This document shows, in pieces, positions 10,569 to 20,758 of a stretch of DNA of 64,000 bases. Both the position numbers and the translations under genes were made by a program. Position 1 is the stretch's first letter, and every line of letters starts with the position of its first letter. The stretch spans positions 11,718,001 through 11,782,000 of the forward strand of contig WHVY01000001.1 in the NCBI GenBank assembly GCA_022266195.1, in the 5' to 3' direction. Below the pieces are notes generated by a model that saw only the letters and a list, made by a program, of their open reading frames with translations, searched no databases and had not been told where the DNA came from. This stretch comes from Tetranychus cinnabarinus (Eukaryota > Arthropoda > Arachnida > Trombidiformes > Tetranychidae).

Positions 10569-13325
10569 ATGCCTCGAGTTCATAGTTTTTCACCAAACAT
10601 TATTGACCCATCTTCATCCAGTTTAGCAGAGTTATTATCATCGGATTTACTCTCTATCTCCCATTCATCATGTTCATCTTCGTCGGTCGTCTCTTTAAGT
10701 TCAACTGCCTCTTCATCATCCTCCTCCTCGTCCCAATCACCACCACTTAAAACTAAAATGATAAGGAAAATAACAAAAGATTTGCCAGAAAAGACGACAT
10801 CTCCGCATTTGTCTAAGTTTTCCAGTTTCAAGGAAGTTAAATCCAAAATGGATTCAATTGTGCCAAACAAAAAAAGTGATCATGGAGCCAAACCATACCG
10901 TTCTCATCGATCTGCCAGAAAATCTACTTCTGGAACGAGATTGGTATCATCTACACCAACCTATGATAAGATCTCGATTGCTGGTAGAATGACGTTTCAG
11001 TGTCGTTATTTTGATTGTAAATACATCTCTAGCCAACATGCACAACTCATTGTTCACCAAACTGTAACTCATGGATTAACTGAATGTGAAAAGTGTTCCG
11101 TTGCCTATTTCAGCAAATCAGAGAAGGACAATTGCTTTGCCAAACATGAAAGCCTAGAACTAGCTGAGACTACAATAACAGAAGAGGAAAGTACAGTTGA
11201 CCATGAGGGTGACCTACAGCTTGTTATTGATGGCATTCTGGAAGCTGAAGACGAAAATTTACTGAAACTCGCTCCTTATCAACCCCCACCATCTGACTCT
11301 CCACAATCAACTGTATCTTCACTACCATCCACATCACAATCATCAGGCAACTTGGTACACCAACAACCAGAACAACCAGAATTATCACCAATAAAATTAC
11401 AGATTAGTTTTAAACGATTTAAATGTCAACATGCTGATTGTGGACGCTCATTTGAAAATGAATGGGCCTTGAAAAGTCATTTTTGTGCCGTGAACAACTA
11501 TAAAATACCAAGAATTATCCGATTAGACTCTTTGCCCAAGATGAACACCAACTCAAGCCAGAAGAGAGAAAAGTCTAAGAAAGTTAAATCAGATGAATAT
11601 GTTGATGTCTGTTCAACTGCTTCTTCTTCTGACGGTGATACGGATGATGTTGAAAAGGATGAATCCTGGATTCCTGGATCTGGCGAGCGTATGCGTTCAT
11701 CACGCAAACTATCAAAGAGGCGTTTAACACTGAGGGAAAGAAGAGCTTCGGTAAGTGAAAGAAGAACAGAATTGAATGAGGAAACATCGAACTCTGATTG
11801 TCAGTTGATACAACTGAATTATCAAGATTCAGATTCAGATTCATCCGAGCTAATTAATAACCAACAATCTCATCTAACAGCAAAGGGAAGGCATTTATCT
11901 GTAACAACATCTCGAGTACAAGCTGAATTAGTAGCTCGTCGACACTATGTTATTCCTGAAAACCAACCACCACAAATTATCACCGAAGCTTCCAATGAAA
12001 CGCCAACAACCCCTCCAAAGATTCCCTCGCCATCACCCGCACCATCACCCGCACCCGCACCCTCACCCTCACCCTCATCCTCACCATCATCATCTACATC
12101 ATTATCTTCAGATTCAACTTCATCATCAATTTCAACATCATCCATCCAGTCTTCGACCAGTTCAACTACAAGTTCGGGTACAAGTTCGGGTACAAGTTCC
12201 AGTACAAGTTCCAGTACGAGTTCGAGTACAAGTTCGAGTACAAGTTCAAGCAGCAGTTCAAATGCCAGTCCGAATCCACATTCACCGATTCCAACAATTT
12301 CTAGACGGGAACTTGACTCTTTAATTTCACCAAGAAGAAGAAGCGCATCTGATAAGAATAAGACTGAAACTGAAACAGAAGGAGATAATCTAATTAATAA
12401 TCGACCTCGAGTATGTCCAGTTTGCCATCGAGTATTTAAATCCAGAGCAGCAGCCCGAGCCCATTTCAGATTCATTCATCCTAGTTTGATGGCACCAAAA
12501 AACTTTGCTTTAGCCTCAGCTGATCAAATAGACTCTCGAAATACAAATATTATTATTAATACCTCTGGACATTTTACATGTGAAGTATGCAACGTCCGTC
12601 GATGGCGAAAGCGTATAATGCCGAAATATGGAGCCTTAGCATGTGCCCCTTGCGAACAATTTTTTGCTTCTTTCCTAACTAAACCAGCAGTTTACTTTTG
12701 TGAATCAAAAGGTGAGTGTCTGGACGGGAATGATGTACCAAAGGACCAAGTATCTCAATTTGGTGGTAAACAGAAATGTAAAGCTTGTTGGATTAAGTTA
12801 TGCTTTGAAAGGTTTCAAAAGATTGATGTTTGGCGTAATCAGATTCGTAAGAAATTTTATCCCAGATTAAGATCTACTGGTGAACACATGCCAGGATACG
12901 ATTACGACTACATCCGTGTTTATACAACAGTTGCTAGCTTGAGTTATGTGAAAACTAAAACTTCTAAAAATGAGGTGGATTTTGATAATGATGTTTGTAA
13001 AATTTGCTGCCAAATCGCGACCGGAGTTCGTTGTAAAACTATTTATGGGACAAGTCTTTGTTCAAAATGTGAAGCTTCAATTAAGAGGTTTATAAGAACT
13101 CCTAAAGTTGTCTATTGTCAAAATAACTTTTCCTGCCTGCCAAAAACACCTTTCCATTCAATTGTTCCGGTAGTTAATATATGTAAAGCATGTAAAATCA
13201 AAAGGTGGCTCAATTCAATAACGATTCCAGATGAAATTAATCAAATGCTGTCAAAATATAAACCAATGTTATACCCATACTCTTCGTCCGATAATGAAGA
13301 AGATGAAACTAAAAAAGATAAATAA
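10569..13325 (+). CDS. Large zinc-finger protein with C2H2 fingers and two nuclear-receptor-like Cys8 modules
   Basis: Single exon, 918 aa, probably a nuclear DNA-binding regulator (inference). Order: Ser-rich N-terminus; a C2H2-like finger (FQCRYFDCKY...H...H, about residue 143); an incomplete one (FKCQHADCGRSF, about 285); acidic and basic linkers; a Pro/Ser/Thr repeat region (about 480-580); a canonical C2H2 finger (CPVCHRVFKSRAAARAHFRF, C616-); then two Cys8 modules. Module 1 has C671, C674, C692, C695, C711, C717, C737, C740; module 2 has C810, C813, C831, C834, C850, C856, C872, C875. Both read C-x2-C-x17-C-x2-C-x15-C-x5-C-x(15-19)-C-x2-C, with a P-box-like CAPCEQFF and a tail WIKLCFERF, close to the nuclear-receptor DBD plan (C-x2-C-x13-C-x2-C-x15-C-x5-C-x9-C-x2-C). 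No ligand-binding domain is seen. Two decayed copies lie downstream (15.9 and 19.0 kb). Confidence 0.8.
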   Translation: MPRVHSFSPNIIDPSSSSLAELLSSDLLSISHSSCSSSSVVSLSSTASSSSSSSSQSPPLKTKMIRKITKDLPEKTTSPHLSKFSSFKEVKSKMDSIVPNKKSDHGAKPYRSHRSARKSTSGTRLVSSTPTYDKISIAGRMTFQCRYFDCKYISSQHAQLIVHQTVTHGLTECEKCSVAYFSKSEKDNCFAKHESLELAETTITEEESTVDHEGDLQLVIDGILEAEDENLLKLAPYQPPPSDSPQSTVSSLPSTSQSSGNLVHQQPEQPELSPIKLQISFKRFKCQHADCGRSFENEWALKSHFCAVNNYKIPRIIRLDSLPKMNTNSSQKREKSKKVKSDEYVDVCSTASSSDGDTDDVEKDESWIPGSGERMRSSRKLSKRRLTLRERRASVSERRTELNEETSNSDCQLIQLNYQDSDSDSSELINNQQSHLTAKGRHLSVTTSRVQAELVARRHYVIPENQPPQIITEASNETPTTPPKIPSPSPAPSPAPAPSPSPSSSPSSSTSLSSDSTSSSISTSSIQSSTSSTTSSGTSSGTSSSTSSSTSSSTSSSTSSSSSSNASPNPHSPIPTISRRELDSLISPRRRSASDKNKTETETEGDNLINNRPRVCPVCHRVFKSRAAARAHFRFIHPSLMAPKNFALASADQIDSRNTNIIINTSGHFTCEVCNVRRWRKRIMPKYGALACAPCEQFFASFLTKPAVYFCESKGECLDGNDVPKDQVSQFGGKQKCKACWIKLCFERFQKIDVWRNQIRKKFYPRLRSTGEHMPGYDYDYIRVYTTVASLSYVKTKTSKNEVDFDNDVCKICCQIATGVRCKTIYGTSLCSKCEASIKRFIRTPKVVYCQNNFSCLPKTPFHSIVPVVNICKACKIKRWLNSITIPDEINQMLSKYKPMLYPYSSSDNEEDETKKDK
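12029..12085 (+). repeat. Imperfect CACC(C/G)T simple repeat inside the zinc-finger gene
   Basis: C-rich tandem sequence encoding a Pro-Ser/Pro-Ala run (SPAPSPAPAPSPSPSS). Its composition is very unlike the A+T-rich surroundings. Confidence 0.7.
12161..12251 (+). repeat. 12-bp tandem repeat encoding TSSS/TSSG units
   Basis: About seven copies of a 12-mer close to acaagttcgagt, in frame, with third-position drift (gggt/cagt/gagt). It gives a Thr-Ser-Ser-Ser/Gly run and is a likely site of length variation. Confidence 0.75.
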
Positions 13326-13491
13326 AATGTAATTTGTAATGAATCAAGTCCGATTTATATGAGAAATTGTCTGAGAGATATCCGTATATTAATAAATATG
13401 AGAAATTTATTAGTTGAACGTCATGAGATTGAATGATGGTACACAAACTTTGATGACCAAAAAACTAAACACGATGAAGATACGCAGTAAT

Positions 13492-13765
13492 TTAACCAAG
13501 CTGGGCTACACTCATAGCTACAGGTTCCTTTAAAACCAAAAGACCAAATCGCCTCTTTGTTGTGATTCTTTCTCTTGAATATCTATCTTCAGGAGAGAAA
13601 CGTGCTAAGAAGAGAAAACAAAATCAATCAATTTCAAAGTGAATGACGGTGGCTTGAAATGAACTTACCTGGATGTGCAGATTGAGTCATTTTGCCATCA
13701 GGGGCGAATTTTGCAAGAGTATAGACTCTTTTTCCATTACTATCCAAATAGTACATTAAATACAT
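13492..13765 (-). CDS. NOP10: NOP10, H/ACA snoRNP subunit (copy 1)
   Basis: Two minus-strand exons, 13669-13765 and 13492-13604, with a 64-bp intron (donor gtaagt, acceptor tcttag), give 69 aa. The protein starts MYLMYYLDSNGKRVYTLAKF and contains SAHPARFSPEDRYSRERI across the splice. This is the eukaryotic NOP10 signature (YYL...G.RVYTLKK..P.G..T.SAHPARFSPDDK.SR.R). NOP10 holds dyskerin, NHP2 and GAR1 on H/ACA guide RNAs for rRNA pseudouridylation and for telomerase RNA, in the nucleolus. The C-terminus (LVLKEPVAMSVAQLG) is a few residues longer than usual (human 64 aa). It lies tail-to-tail with the zinc-finger gene. A second copy with identical coding exons is at 19.7-20.0 kb. Confidence 0.93.
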
Positions 13766-14655
13766 ATTTTAAACAATATAAGCAAGATTTATTTAAACAC
13801 ACTCAAGATTTATTTACACTTACAAAAGTTGAGTCAATTTTGGAGTCACGAGAAAATGTGTAAATATTCATTTAAAAATAACATGGCTTTCATGTTCCTT
13901 AGCAACTAAACCGCGTCTTTTGAAGGTGTAGTTAAGTGTTTGGGTGAAGTAATTAAAATTTTTAACATAATTAACTTCCTGACTTTATCTTTATGAGTCA
14001 AATTATTTTAAAGATTTTTTCTCTTGATGATATTTTAATTGATTTCGATATCTATAGCATTTCTTTTGGTTCTTGTTACTTTAATTGGACAAGCTATACA
14101 ATGCTTTCTTTACTCTTTGATCCTTCCTAATGTGAAATTATCGCTTTATGGAAAATGAAAAAAGGTTTTTATTCATTGAATTCAATCACAATTAATTGTT
14201 AACAATTAACCATGTGCTTGAATGTTAAATATTTACACATTTAAGAAACATTATCAAATTATACATTGCACTTAATTCGAAAGACGCGCTCTCTTTTGTT
14301 TGCCGCAATAAAGTATTTAGACTTCGCACCAAAATCTAGTGACCAAAGTTTGTTCTTTACCAAAGAATTAAGTAGAATTGGTTTATGACAATAAGACAAT
14401 TATTAGACACTTCGTGTTTTTGGGTTAATTTGAACAGATAATAAAAACGATACTTGTCGAACGATAACTGAATAAAACTCTTTTATTTATGATAATTGAC
14501 AATTTGTTGTAATAAGATAAGAAAGATTACCCTGTCCAAAGCCAACTCTGATAATTGCTTAGGATATCAAAGATAAGAAATGACGAAAGGTTCTCACTCA
14601 TATGTAAAATTCAAATCATCTTTTTTACTCAAGATAATTTATCTATTAAACTGTG
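13766..14655. other. Spacer between NOP10 copy 1 and the fucosyltransferase
   Basis: The part up to about 14262 is homologous, with substitutions and indels, to 19965-20404 downstream of it, so it belongs to the duplicated unit. It holds the NOP10 promoter and 5' leader; a possible non-coding 5' exon/donor lies near 13820. The remainder is A+T-rich without a recognised gene. Confidence 0.5.
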
Positions 14656-15795
14656 ATGCACGTCAAAGCCTTTTCTTTAAAATTGCCTAATTTGATAAGA
14701 AGGTTCTTAATTTTAATCACTTTTCTTTGCTTAGTTTTTTTATTTTACCGTAAAGCTGATTTAAGATTATATCAAACTAAATTATCACACCCCGTTTTTT
14801 ATACCAATAAGTCTGTTTCTACTGTTGATGGTTTACCAGTGATATTGCTTTGGAATGATTATTTCGGCGATTCAAGTTGGCTTGGCCTTTCGGAAACAGT
14901 TTTACCATGTGGATGTTTAATTACTCGTGATCCAGCTTTATTACCACAGGCAAAAATTGTAATATTCAATTGGAGAGATTTCGATGCAAATGATCTTCCA
15001 ACCAAATATGCTGGTCAAATATGGATATGGCATCATCTTGAATCTCCAACATACACTAAAAGACGCCAACTATTGGAACAGTTCCAGGAGCATATTGATT
15101 GTTGGGCAACCTATCGGCAAGACTCTGATTTTGTATTAGATTATGGACGATTTGAAAGATTGACCGAACCTAGGAAAGTGCAGAAAGTGAACGTTTCAAG
15201 TAAAAAAAAGTACATTGCTTGGATGGTTTCGAATTGTGGAGCTGCAAGTGGTCGAGATGAGTTTGCTGCACAATTATCCAAGTATATTCCCATTGATATT
15301 TATGGTCAATGTGGGACGCTTCGATGTTCGGAATATAGTGCTTACAATAATCAAGATTGTTGGAAGATGATTGCCTCTGATTATAAATTTTATCTCGCTT
15401 TTGAAAACTCCATTTGTGATGATTATTTTACAGAGAAGGTGATAAAACCACTTGATGAATATGTCATTCCATTGGTATTGGGTGGAGCCGATTATGATAG
15501 ATTGTTGCCCAATAATTCAGTTATAAATGTTCGCAACTTTGGTTCAGTTCGATATTTAGCCATGTTTTTACGTTCGCTGGCTAAGGATGAAGAGAGATAC
15601 AATTCGTATTTCGCATGGAAAGCTAATTATTCTGCAGTCTTGAGGATTCCAAATCTCTACAAAGATGTTATGTGTGATATTTGCGCGGAAATAAAAGGAG
15701 AAAATTTCGAGAAATCTTGTCGAGGACAAAATGAAAATCTTGTGAATTGGTGGTTCAATGATTCGATTTGCCAAAATTCAGCATTTAGAGGATAA
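14656..15795 (+). CDS. Alpha-1,3-fucosyltransferase, GT10 family
   Basis: Single exon, 379 aa. Type II Golgi membrane topology: short cytoplasmic tail, then one TM helix (RRFLILITFLCLVFLFYR, about residues 16-33) and a lumenal catalytic domain. GT10 motifs: 'KYIAWMVSNCGAASGRDEF' region, 'IDIYGQCG', and the GDP-fucose-binding block YKFYLAFENSICDDYFTEKV (from residue 243) followed by KPLDEYVIPLVLGGADYDRLLP. The C-terminal cysteines (CDIC, C near end) are as in the family. It transfers fucose from GDP-Fuc to GlcNAc of N-glycans or glycolipids. Whether it acts on core GlcNAc or on antennae cannot be told from sequence alone. The ATG at 14656 is chosen; the codon before it is GTG. Length is normal (350-450 aa), so it looks intact. 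Confidence 0.92.
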   Translation: MHVKAFSLKLPNLIRRFLILITFLCLVFLFYRKADLRLYQTKLSHPVFYTNKSVSTVDGLPVILLWNDYFGDSSWLGLSETVLPCGCLITRDPALLPQAKIVIFNWRDFDANDLPTKYAGQIWIWHHLESPTYTKRRQLLEQFQEHIDCWATYRQDSDFVLDYGRFERLTEPRKVQKVNVSSKKKYIAWMVSNCGAASGRDEFAAQLSKYIPIDIYGQCGTLRCSEYSAYNNQDCWKMIASDYKFYLAFENSICDDYFTEKVIKPLDEYVIPLVLGGADYDRLLPNNSVINVRNFGSVRYLAMFLRSLAKDEERYNSYFAWKANYSAVLRIPNLYKDVMCDICAEIKGENFEKSCRGQNENLVNWWFNDSICQNSAFRG

Positions 15796-15867
15796 ACTTT
15801 TGTTAATTTATTTAATTAAATATTTAAAGACAGATTTGACTGTGCCTTTATTTTTACGATTATACAG

Positions 15868-16245
15868 CTAGTCATTGATGGAATTCTGGAAGCTGAAGAT
15901 CAAATTTATTGACATTCGCACCTTATTAACCAACAACTGACTTTCTACAATTGATTCATTGGATCCTTGAAATACAAATAACATCATTGATTTCCCTGGA
16001 CGTTCTGAATGTGAAGTATGATACATCTAATGTCTTGGTGGTGTTAACGTGTATCTCGATTTGGTGGTAAACAGAAATGTAAAGCTTATCTGATTAAGTT
16101 ATGCTTTGAAAGATTTCAAAGGATGATTTTTGGCGCAATCAGATTCGTAAGAAATTTTATTCCAGGTTAAGATCCACTGGTGACCCAATGTCAGGTTATG
16201 ACGCTTGATTGCGACTACACTCGCGTTGCTTACACAATAAAAATC
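15868..16245 (+). pseudogene. Fragment of the zinc-finger gene (decayed copy)
   Basis: Sequence from 15868 resembles 11215-11330 of the zinc-finger gene (cag.tagt.attgatgg.attctggaagctgaaga), then jumps to a match with about 12536-12925, including the second half of the first Cys8 module (tttggtggtaaacagaaatgtaaagctt...). Large internal deletion, stop codons and frameshifts. Located just after the fucosyltransferase stop. Confidence 0.8.
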
Positions 16246-17006
16246 TTGCAAATTGTAGTTTAAATGACACAAGTTGGCAAAATTTTTACTTCCAAAGAAT
16301 GAAATTTTTACTTACTTCATTAAATACTTTAGATTAAAAGTTGAAAATTTATTGTATTAGACACGGTAAGTTCATCAGGCACTAGGGACAAGACATCGGC
16401 AACATTTTTATGTCGGGGTAAGTAACATAAAAGCATTGACTATAAATAAAACTCACTCTTCGGTTAACTCTACTTAAATCAAATTAACTTTATCAACAAT
16501 CTGAAAACGAATACTGAAGTTAACGATTGAAAATACAGAATATTTGTTAAGTAGATTAAATATACAGACAAGTAACTAATATAAATTGTTGATTTGATTT
16601 AGTTTTTATATTCCATTTTATCTCTGGCATCAGATAGCTAGCCATTGACTAAGAAAGCCTGTTGATCAAAGCTAGCTAAGCTGACCCTGACTAACCATTA
16701 TTAATACTCTAACCTTAACAGCTCAAAGATACAAGTCGCCAAGAATTTTACTTCCAAAGAATGAACTTATTTATTTCATAAAATATCTTTAGATTTAAAA
16801 GATTTATCGTTAAGGTGTTTATTTACACAATGAAAAATCAAAAAAATGTTATAATGAAAAGGTAATTCTGATTGGAATAATCAAATATCAAATTATTTTT
16901 AGAAGAGTTAACTTTTTCCAAACAAAATAAAGATTAATGATTGATTGAAAAAGTTTCAATAACTTCAACTATGAAAGATCAAAGGGACATGTTGATTATT
17001 AAACAA
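16246..17006. other. A+T-rich spacer with a local direct repeat
   Basis: No gene seen. A stretch around 16275-16345 (ggcaaaatttttacttccaaagaatga...) reappears in diverged form at about 16735-16805, a direct repeat of roughly 65 bp. Confidence 0.5.
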
Positions 17007-18688
17007 TTATTTAGGTTTTCGGCCACGTTTGTTGGAAGTATTTTTACCAGCAGGTGCCGATCTTTTTCCTGAGTTCTTCCCTGGATCCTCTTTTTTAACA
17101 GGAGATTTACCGGGAAGTACTTTGAAGAAAGAGTCGATCCTGGTTTGAGAGCTTTTTCCTTTGGATTCTTTAACTCTCCTGATTCCAGATTTGACTCTCT
17201 CTTCACTGAAGCCATTCTCTCGACAGAGAAACTCTATCAAACCTTCCTCATCGATTTCTTTGAATTTGAGGTCTTTTTCCGTAAATTGATTCGCTAAAAC
17301 ATTTGGTTGCAAAAATAGTTTTCTAGCTCCTTTGAATAGCCAATCTTCAGGTACTGACTCACGACTTCCCTTTTCTTTATTCTTTTTTGGTTTTGAAACC
17401 TTTGTGTTAGATTTGCTTTCATCGCCGCTTCCATTTAACTCTTTTTCTTTTTCTTCATCTGAAACATCTTCATCGCCAACAAAGCTGTCAGCTTCTTCTT
17501 GCTTGACTTCAACTTCAAGTTCATCTTGCTTTTTCTCTCCATTTTCTTCATTTTTACCATTTTCACCATTTTCTCCGTTTTCTCCCTTGTTTTCGCCTTC
17601 TTCACTTTTTATTTCTTTTTTAATATCTTCTTCGTCCTTTTCTTCTTTTACCTTTTCATTGGTATTTGCATTTTCTCCGTCATTTTCGCTATTTTCCTCT
17701 TTTTTTGCTTCTAAATCGCGCAACTTTTCTTTATATTCGATTTCTGGGTCGATAAACTCGGTAATCTTGAATCTATTTTTCAAAATTCCTTCAATCGAAC
17801 CATGTTCTTTGATGAGATCGAGGCCTTTTTTACCTCCAATACCTAAAAATTAAAGGGAAAAAGATAATAGGATGTAGATTTAGTGGATATCTTTTTGTAT
17901 AAATTGAACTTACCTTTAATACTATCACAGTAATCACAACCCATGAGAATACATAAATCAACGAATTGGTCATAAGTTATGTTTAAACCTTCCAAAACTC
18001 GTTCCAAAATGAATTCTTTACATTTATCTGTGTTTCCTGAGCTAAGATGACGAATAAGTCTAGGGGATCCGAATGTTAACCCATCCATATCTTCAGTGGC
18101 AACACCATAAACAAGTCCTTCTTTAGCTAACTGGGCACACTGCGCTTCTGCTTCACTTGGAGCACAAATTATTGGGATACCAAGAAGTTGTAAAAGTTTT
18201 TTACACTCTTCGTTGTGCTGGCGAGTTACTCGCACGAGTCTTTTACTGAATTTACCAATCTCCTCAACATTTTCAGCCTCTTTTGCTTCTTTAAGTTTAG
18301 CTTCAGCTTCAGCCCGTTTTTCACTTCTTTTAGCGAGTTCACCAGATTTCATAACTGGAGCTTTACCATCGAAGACATACACTGGCTTAATACCGTCCGC
18401 CATAAGCTTTATTGTTCTGAAATTAAAGACAGACTTACAGTCAGCTAAATTCATTGAATAAGGTTTGTGTTTTTCTTACCTATAAAATAATCCAACAAGA
18501 TGTGAAGTTGTGTTACCTTCATCATTGCTCATCATTTGGTCACGATTTCTGATGGCAATCATAAATTGGTAGATTGACATACTGGCATCGATGGCAACAG
18601 TACGACCAAAATATGATTTCATTTCACTTTCTTTTATAGCTTGTGGACATATGTCAGCGATAAGCTTGCTTAAACCTGTAATACCCAT
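17007..18688 (-). CDS. FEN1: Flap endonuclease 1 with a long acidic insertion
   Basis: Three minus-strand exons, 18480-18688, 17914-18416 and 17007-17842, join in frame to 515 aa (human FEN1 is 380). FEN1 cuts 5' flaps in Okazaki-fragment maturation and long-patch repair in the nucleus. Conserved: MGITGLSKLI start, Asp34 (VAIDAS), Asp86 (YVFDGK), APSEAEAQCA (Glu158/Glu160 region), TEDMDGLTFG (Asp179/Asp181), MGCDYC, and the helix-hairpin glycines IGGKKGLDLI (239-248). The fold resumes with VPEDWLFKGARKLFLQP (from about 401), FSEERV and a PCNA-binding PIP box QTRIDSFF (about 470-477), then a basic tail. Between about 285 and 398 lies a Glu/Lys/Asn/Gly low-complexity insert with no counterpart in ordinary FEN1. 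It is open throughout, purine-rich and lacks a T-rich acceptor, so a retained intron is unlikely but not excluded. Confidence 0.93.
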
Positions 18689-18955
18689 GATGGAAACAGA
18701 CTTAAATTAACTATAATTAAAGAATGGGAATAAACTAAAATGATTAACGAATTACAATAAAACAGAATGAAGTGAACAAGATTAGAAATGTTTTTTCTCC
18801 TCAATCGCGCCTTTTGACAACAACAGATTCTCAGTTACCATAGCAATTTTTCCGCGCGTATTTCAAAATGTTAAATTAAATATTTAATTTTTTACGTTTT
18901 ATTTGATTAATCAAGCTAATTTGTTTCTCGCCAAGTATTCAAGAGTCTTCGCACT

Positions 18956-19546
18956 CATCATCATCAACACTATCTTCAGAATCATCTGTATCTGTATCAT
19001 CACTGCTGTCTTCAACCAGTTCCAATACAAAGCCAAATCCACATTCACCGGTCTCAACAACTTCTAAACGGGAACTTGACTCTTTATTTTAACCAGAAAA
19101 GAGAAGCGGATTCGATAGAAATAAGAACTAGAGACTGGAACAGAAACAGATAATCTAATGAATAATCAACCACGATAATGTCCAATTTGTCATCGAATAT
19201 TTGAATCTCAAGCAATGGCCAGAGCCCAATTTAGATTCATAAAAATGTATCCAAGTTTAACCAAGAAAACCAAGCACATCAATTGATTCATCAGATTCTC
19301 AAAATACAAATGTTATGCAAAAATTTTCCGAGAAATTTTACATGTGAAGTATGCAACATCTACCGATGATAGCGTATAATGCCGAAATATGGAACCTTAG
19401 CATGTACTACTTGTGAACAATTTTTTGCTTCTTTCCTAGTTAAACCAGCAGTTTTAATCGAATTAATCAAATGCTGTCAAAATATAAGCCAATTTTATAT
19501 TCATACTCTTTGTCCAATAATGAAGATGAGATAAAAAATAAATAAG
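18956..19546 (+). pseudogene. Second decayed copy of the zinc-finger gene, 3' part
   Basis: Homologous to about 12105-13330 of the intact gene: Ser-rich end (tcttcaaccagttcc), 'cgggaacttgactcttta', the C2H2 finger region (tgtccaatttgtcatcgaatatttgaat) and the first half of Cys8 module 1 (cattttacatgtgaagtatgcaacatc). An internal deletion then joins to the last codons (ttaatcaaatgctgtcaaaatataa). Several stops and indels. The homology runs on into NOP10 copy 2, so zinc finger plus NOP10 was copied as one block. Confidence 0.85.
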
Positions 19547-19690
19547 ATGAAAATTGTGATAAATCAAGTCCAATTTTCATGGGTCGTATCAATATGAGCA
19601 ATTTATTAGTTGAACGTCATGAGATTGAATGATGGTACACTGAACTTTGATGACCAAAAAAAACTAAACACGATGAAGATACGCAGTAAT

Positions 19691-19964
19691 TTAACCAAGC
19701 TGGGCTACACTCATAGCTACAGGTTCCTTTAAAACCAAAAGACCAAATCGCCTCTTTGTTGTGATTCTTTCTCTTGAATATCTATCTTCAGGAGAGAAAC
19801 GTGCTAAAAAGAGAAAACAAAATCAATCAATTTCAAAGTGAATGACGGTGGCTTGAAATGAACTTACCTGGATGTGCAGATTGAGTCATTTTGCCATCAG
19901 GGGCGAATTTTGCAAGAGTATAGACTCTTTTTCCATTACTATCCAAATAGTACATTAAATACAT
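19691..19964 (-). CDS. NOP10: NOP10, H/ACA snoRNP subunit (copy 2)
   Basis: Exons 19868-19964 and 19691-19803, same 64-bp intron with one visible substitution near the acceptor (ttttag versus tcttag context), 69 aa. Both coding exons are identical in nucleotide sequence to copy 1 at 13.5-13.8 kb, whereas the flanks beyond the coding exons show many substitutions and indels. The frame, splice sites and start are intact, so it should be able to make the same protein. Function as for copy 1. Confidence 0.9.
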
Positions 19965-20514
19965 ATTTTAAACAATATAAACAAGATTTATCTAAAATAC
20001 ACTTACAAAAGTTGAGTCAATTTTGAAGTCACAAGAAAATGTGTAAATAATCATTTAAAATAACATGTCTACAGGTCTCTTAGCAACTAAACCGCGTCTT
20101 TTGAAGGTGTAGTTTTAATTAAATGTTTGGGTGAAGTAATTAAAAATTTTAACATAATTAACTTCCTGAATTAATTTTGATGAGTAAAATTGTTTAAATG
20201 ATTTTTCCTTTTCTTCATGATTTTTGACTTGACACGATAGCATTTCTTCTAGATACAATCGACTCTAGAAGCCTTCCTTGCGTCAAATTATCCATTTATG
20301 GAAATGAAATTAATGTACATTAAATTGAGTCACAATTAACTTTTTCAATAAGCCATGTCCTTAAATGTTATATATTTACCAATTTCAGAAACATTGTCAA
20401 TTGAAAATTGAACTTGAATTTGGATTATTATCTAAGTTTTCGGATTTCAAATGTTACTTTTTCAGCTCGTACTTATTTCGCATCTTAACACTTACCTATC
20501 GATTCAGCATCTGT

Positions 20515-20758
20515 TTATCCTTGTGAAAGTCGCATTATAAAATGTATAATGTGTTTAAGCAGATATTTCAAGCTTGGGCAGATTTTTTCTTCATTCAAGG
20601 AAATATTCAACAACTTGAAACCTATTTCTTCACCAATTTCAACCTTTCCAGATGATTGTCTGTAAAAATTAATCTTATTCTTTTCAGGGAAAAGACATAT
20701 CATTTGGCGAACCATCAACCCTGGTTTACCAGATTTCTCGCTATTTACAGTTGAAAAT
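20515..20758 (-). CDS. Possible terminal exon, product unknown
   Basis: An open stretch of about 80 codons on the minus strand begins right after an acceptor-like sequence (aacatcaacattttcag) and ends at TAA. The translation has mixed, protein-like composition (e.g. KPGLMVRQMICLFPEKNKIN). No family recognised and no partner exon found upstream on the same strand, so it could be a chance ORF or a leftover exon at the edge of the duplicated block. Confidence 0.25.

Larger units (their letters stand above)
18950..20404. repeat. Segmental duplicate of 12.1-14.26 kb
   Basis: Contains the decayed 3' end of the zinc-finger gene, NOP10 copy 2 and about 440 bp of its upstream region, in the same order and orientation as the 12.1-14.26 kb block. 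Offset is 6199 bp across NOP10. Homology fades after about 20404 (ttcagaaacattgtcaattg versus ttaagaaacattatcaaatt). Confidence 0.85.

Noticed and set aside
11945..12475. Minus-strand 176-codon ORF rich in Glu-Leu-Val repeats
   Set aside because: Antisense shadow of the Ser/Thr tandem repeat in the zinc-finger gene.
17332..17853. Plus-strand Ser/Phe-rich ORFs across FEN1 exon 3
   Set aside because: Antisense of the Glu/Lys-rich insert; FEN1 on the minus strand explains the region.
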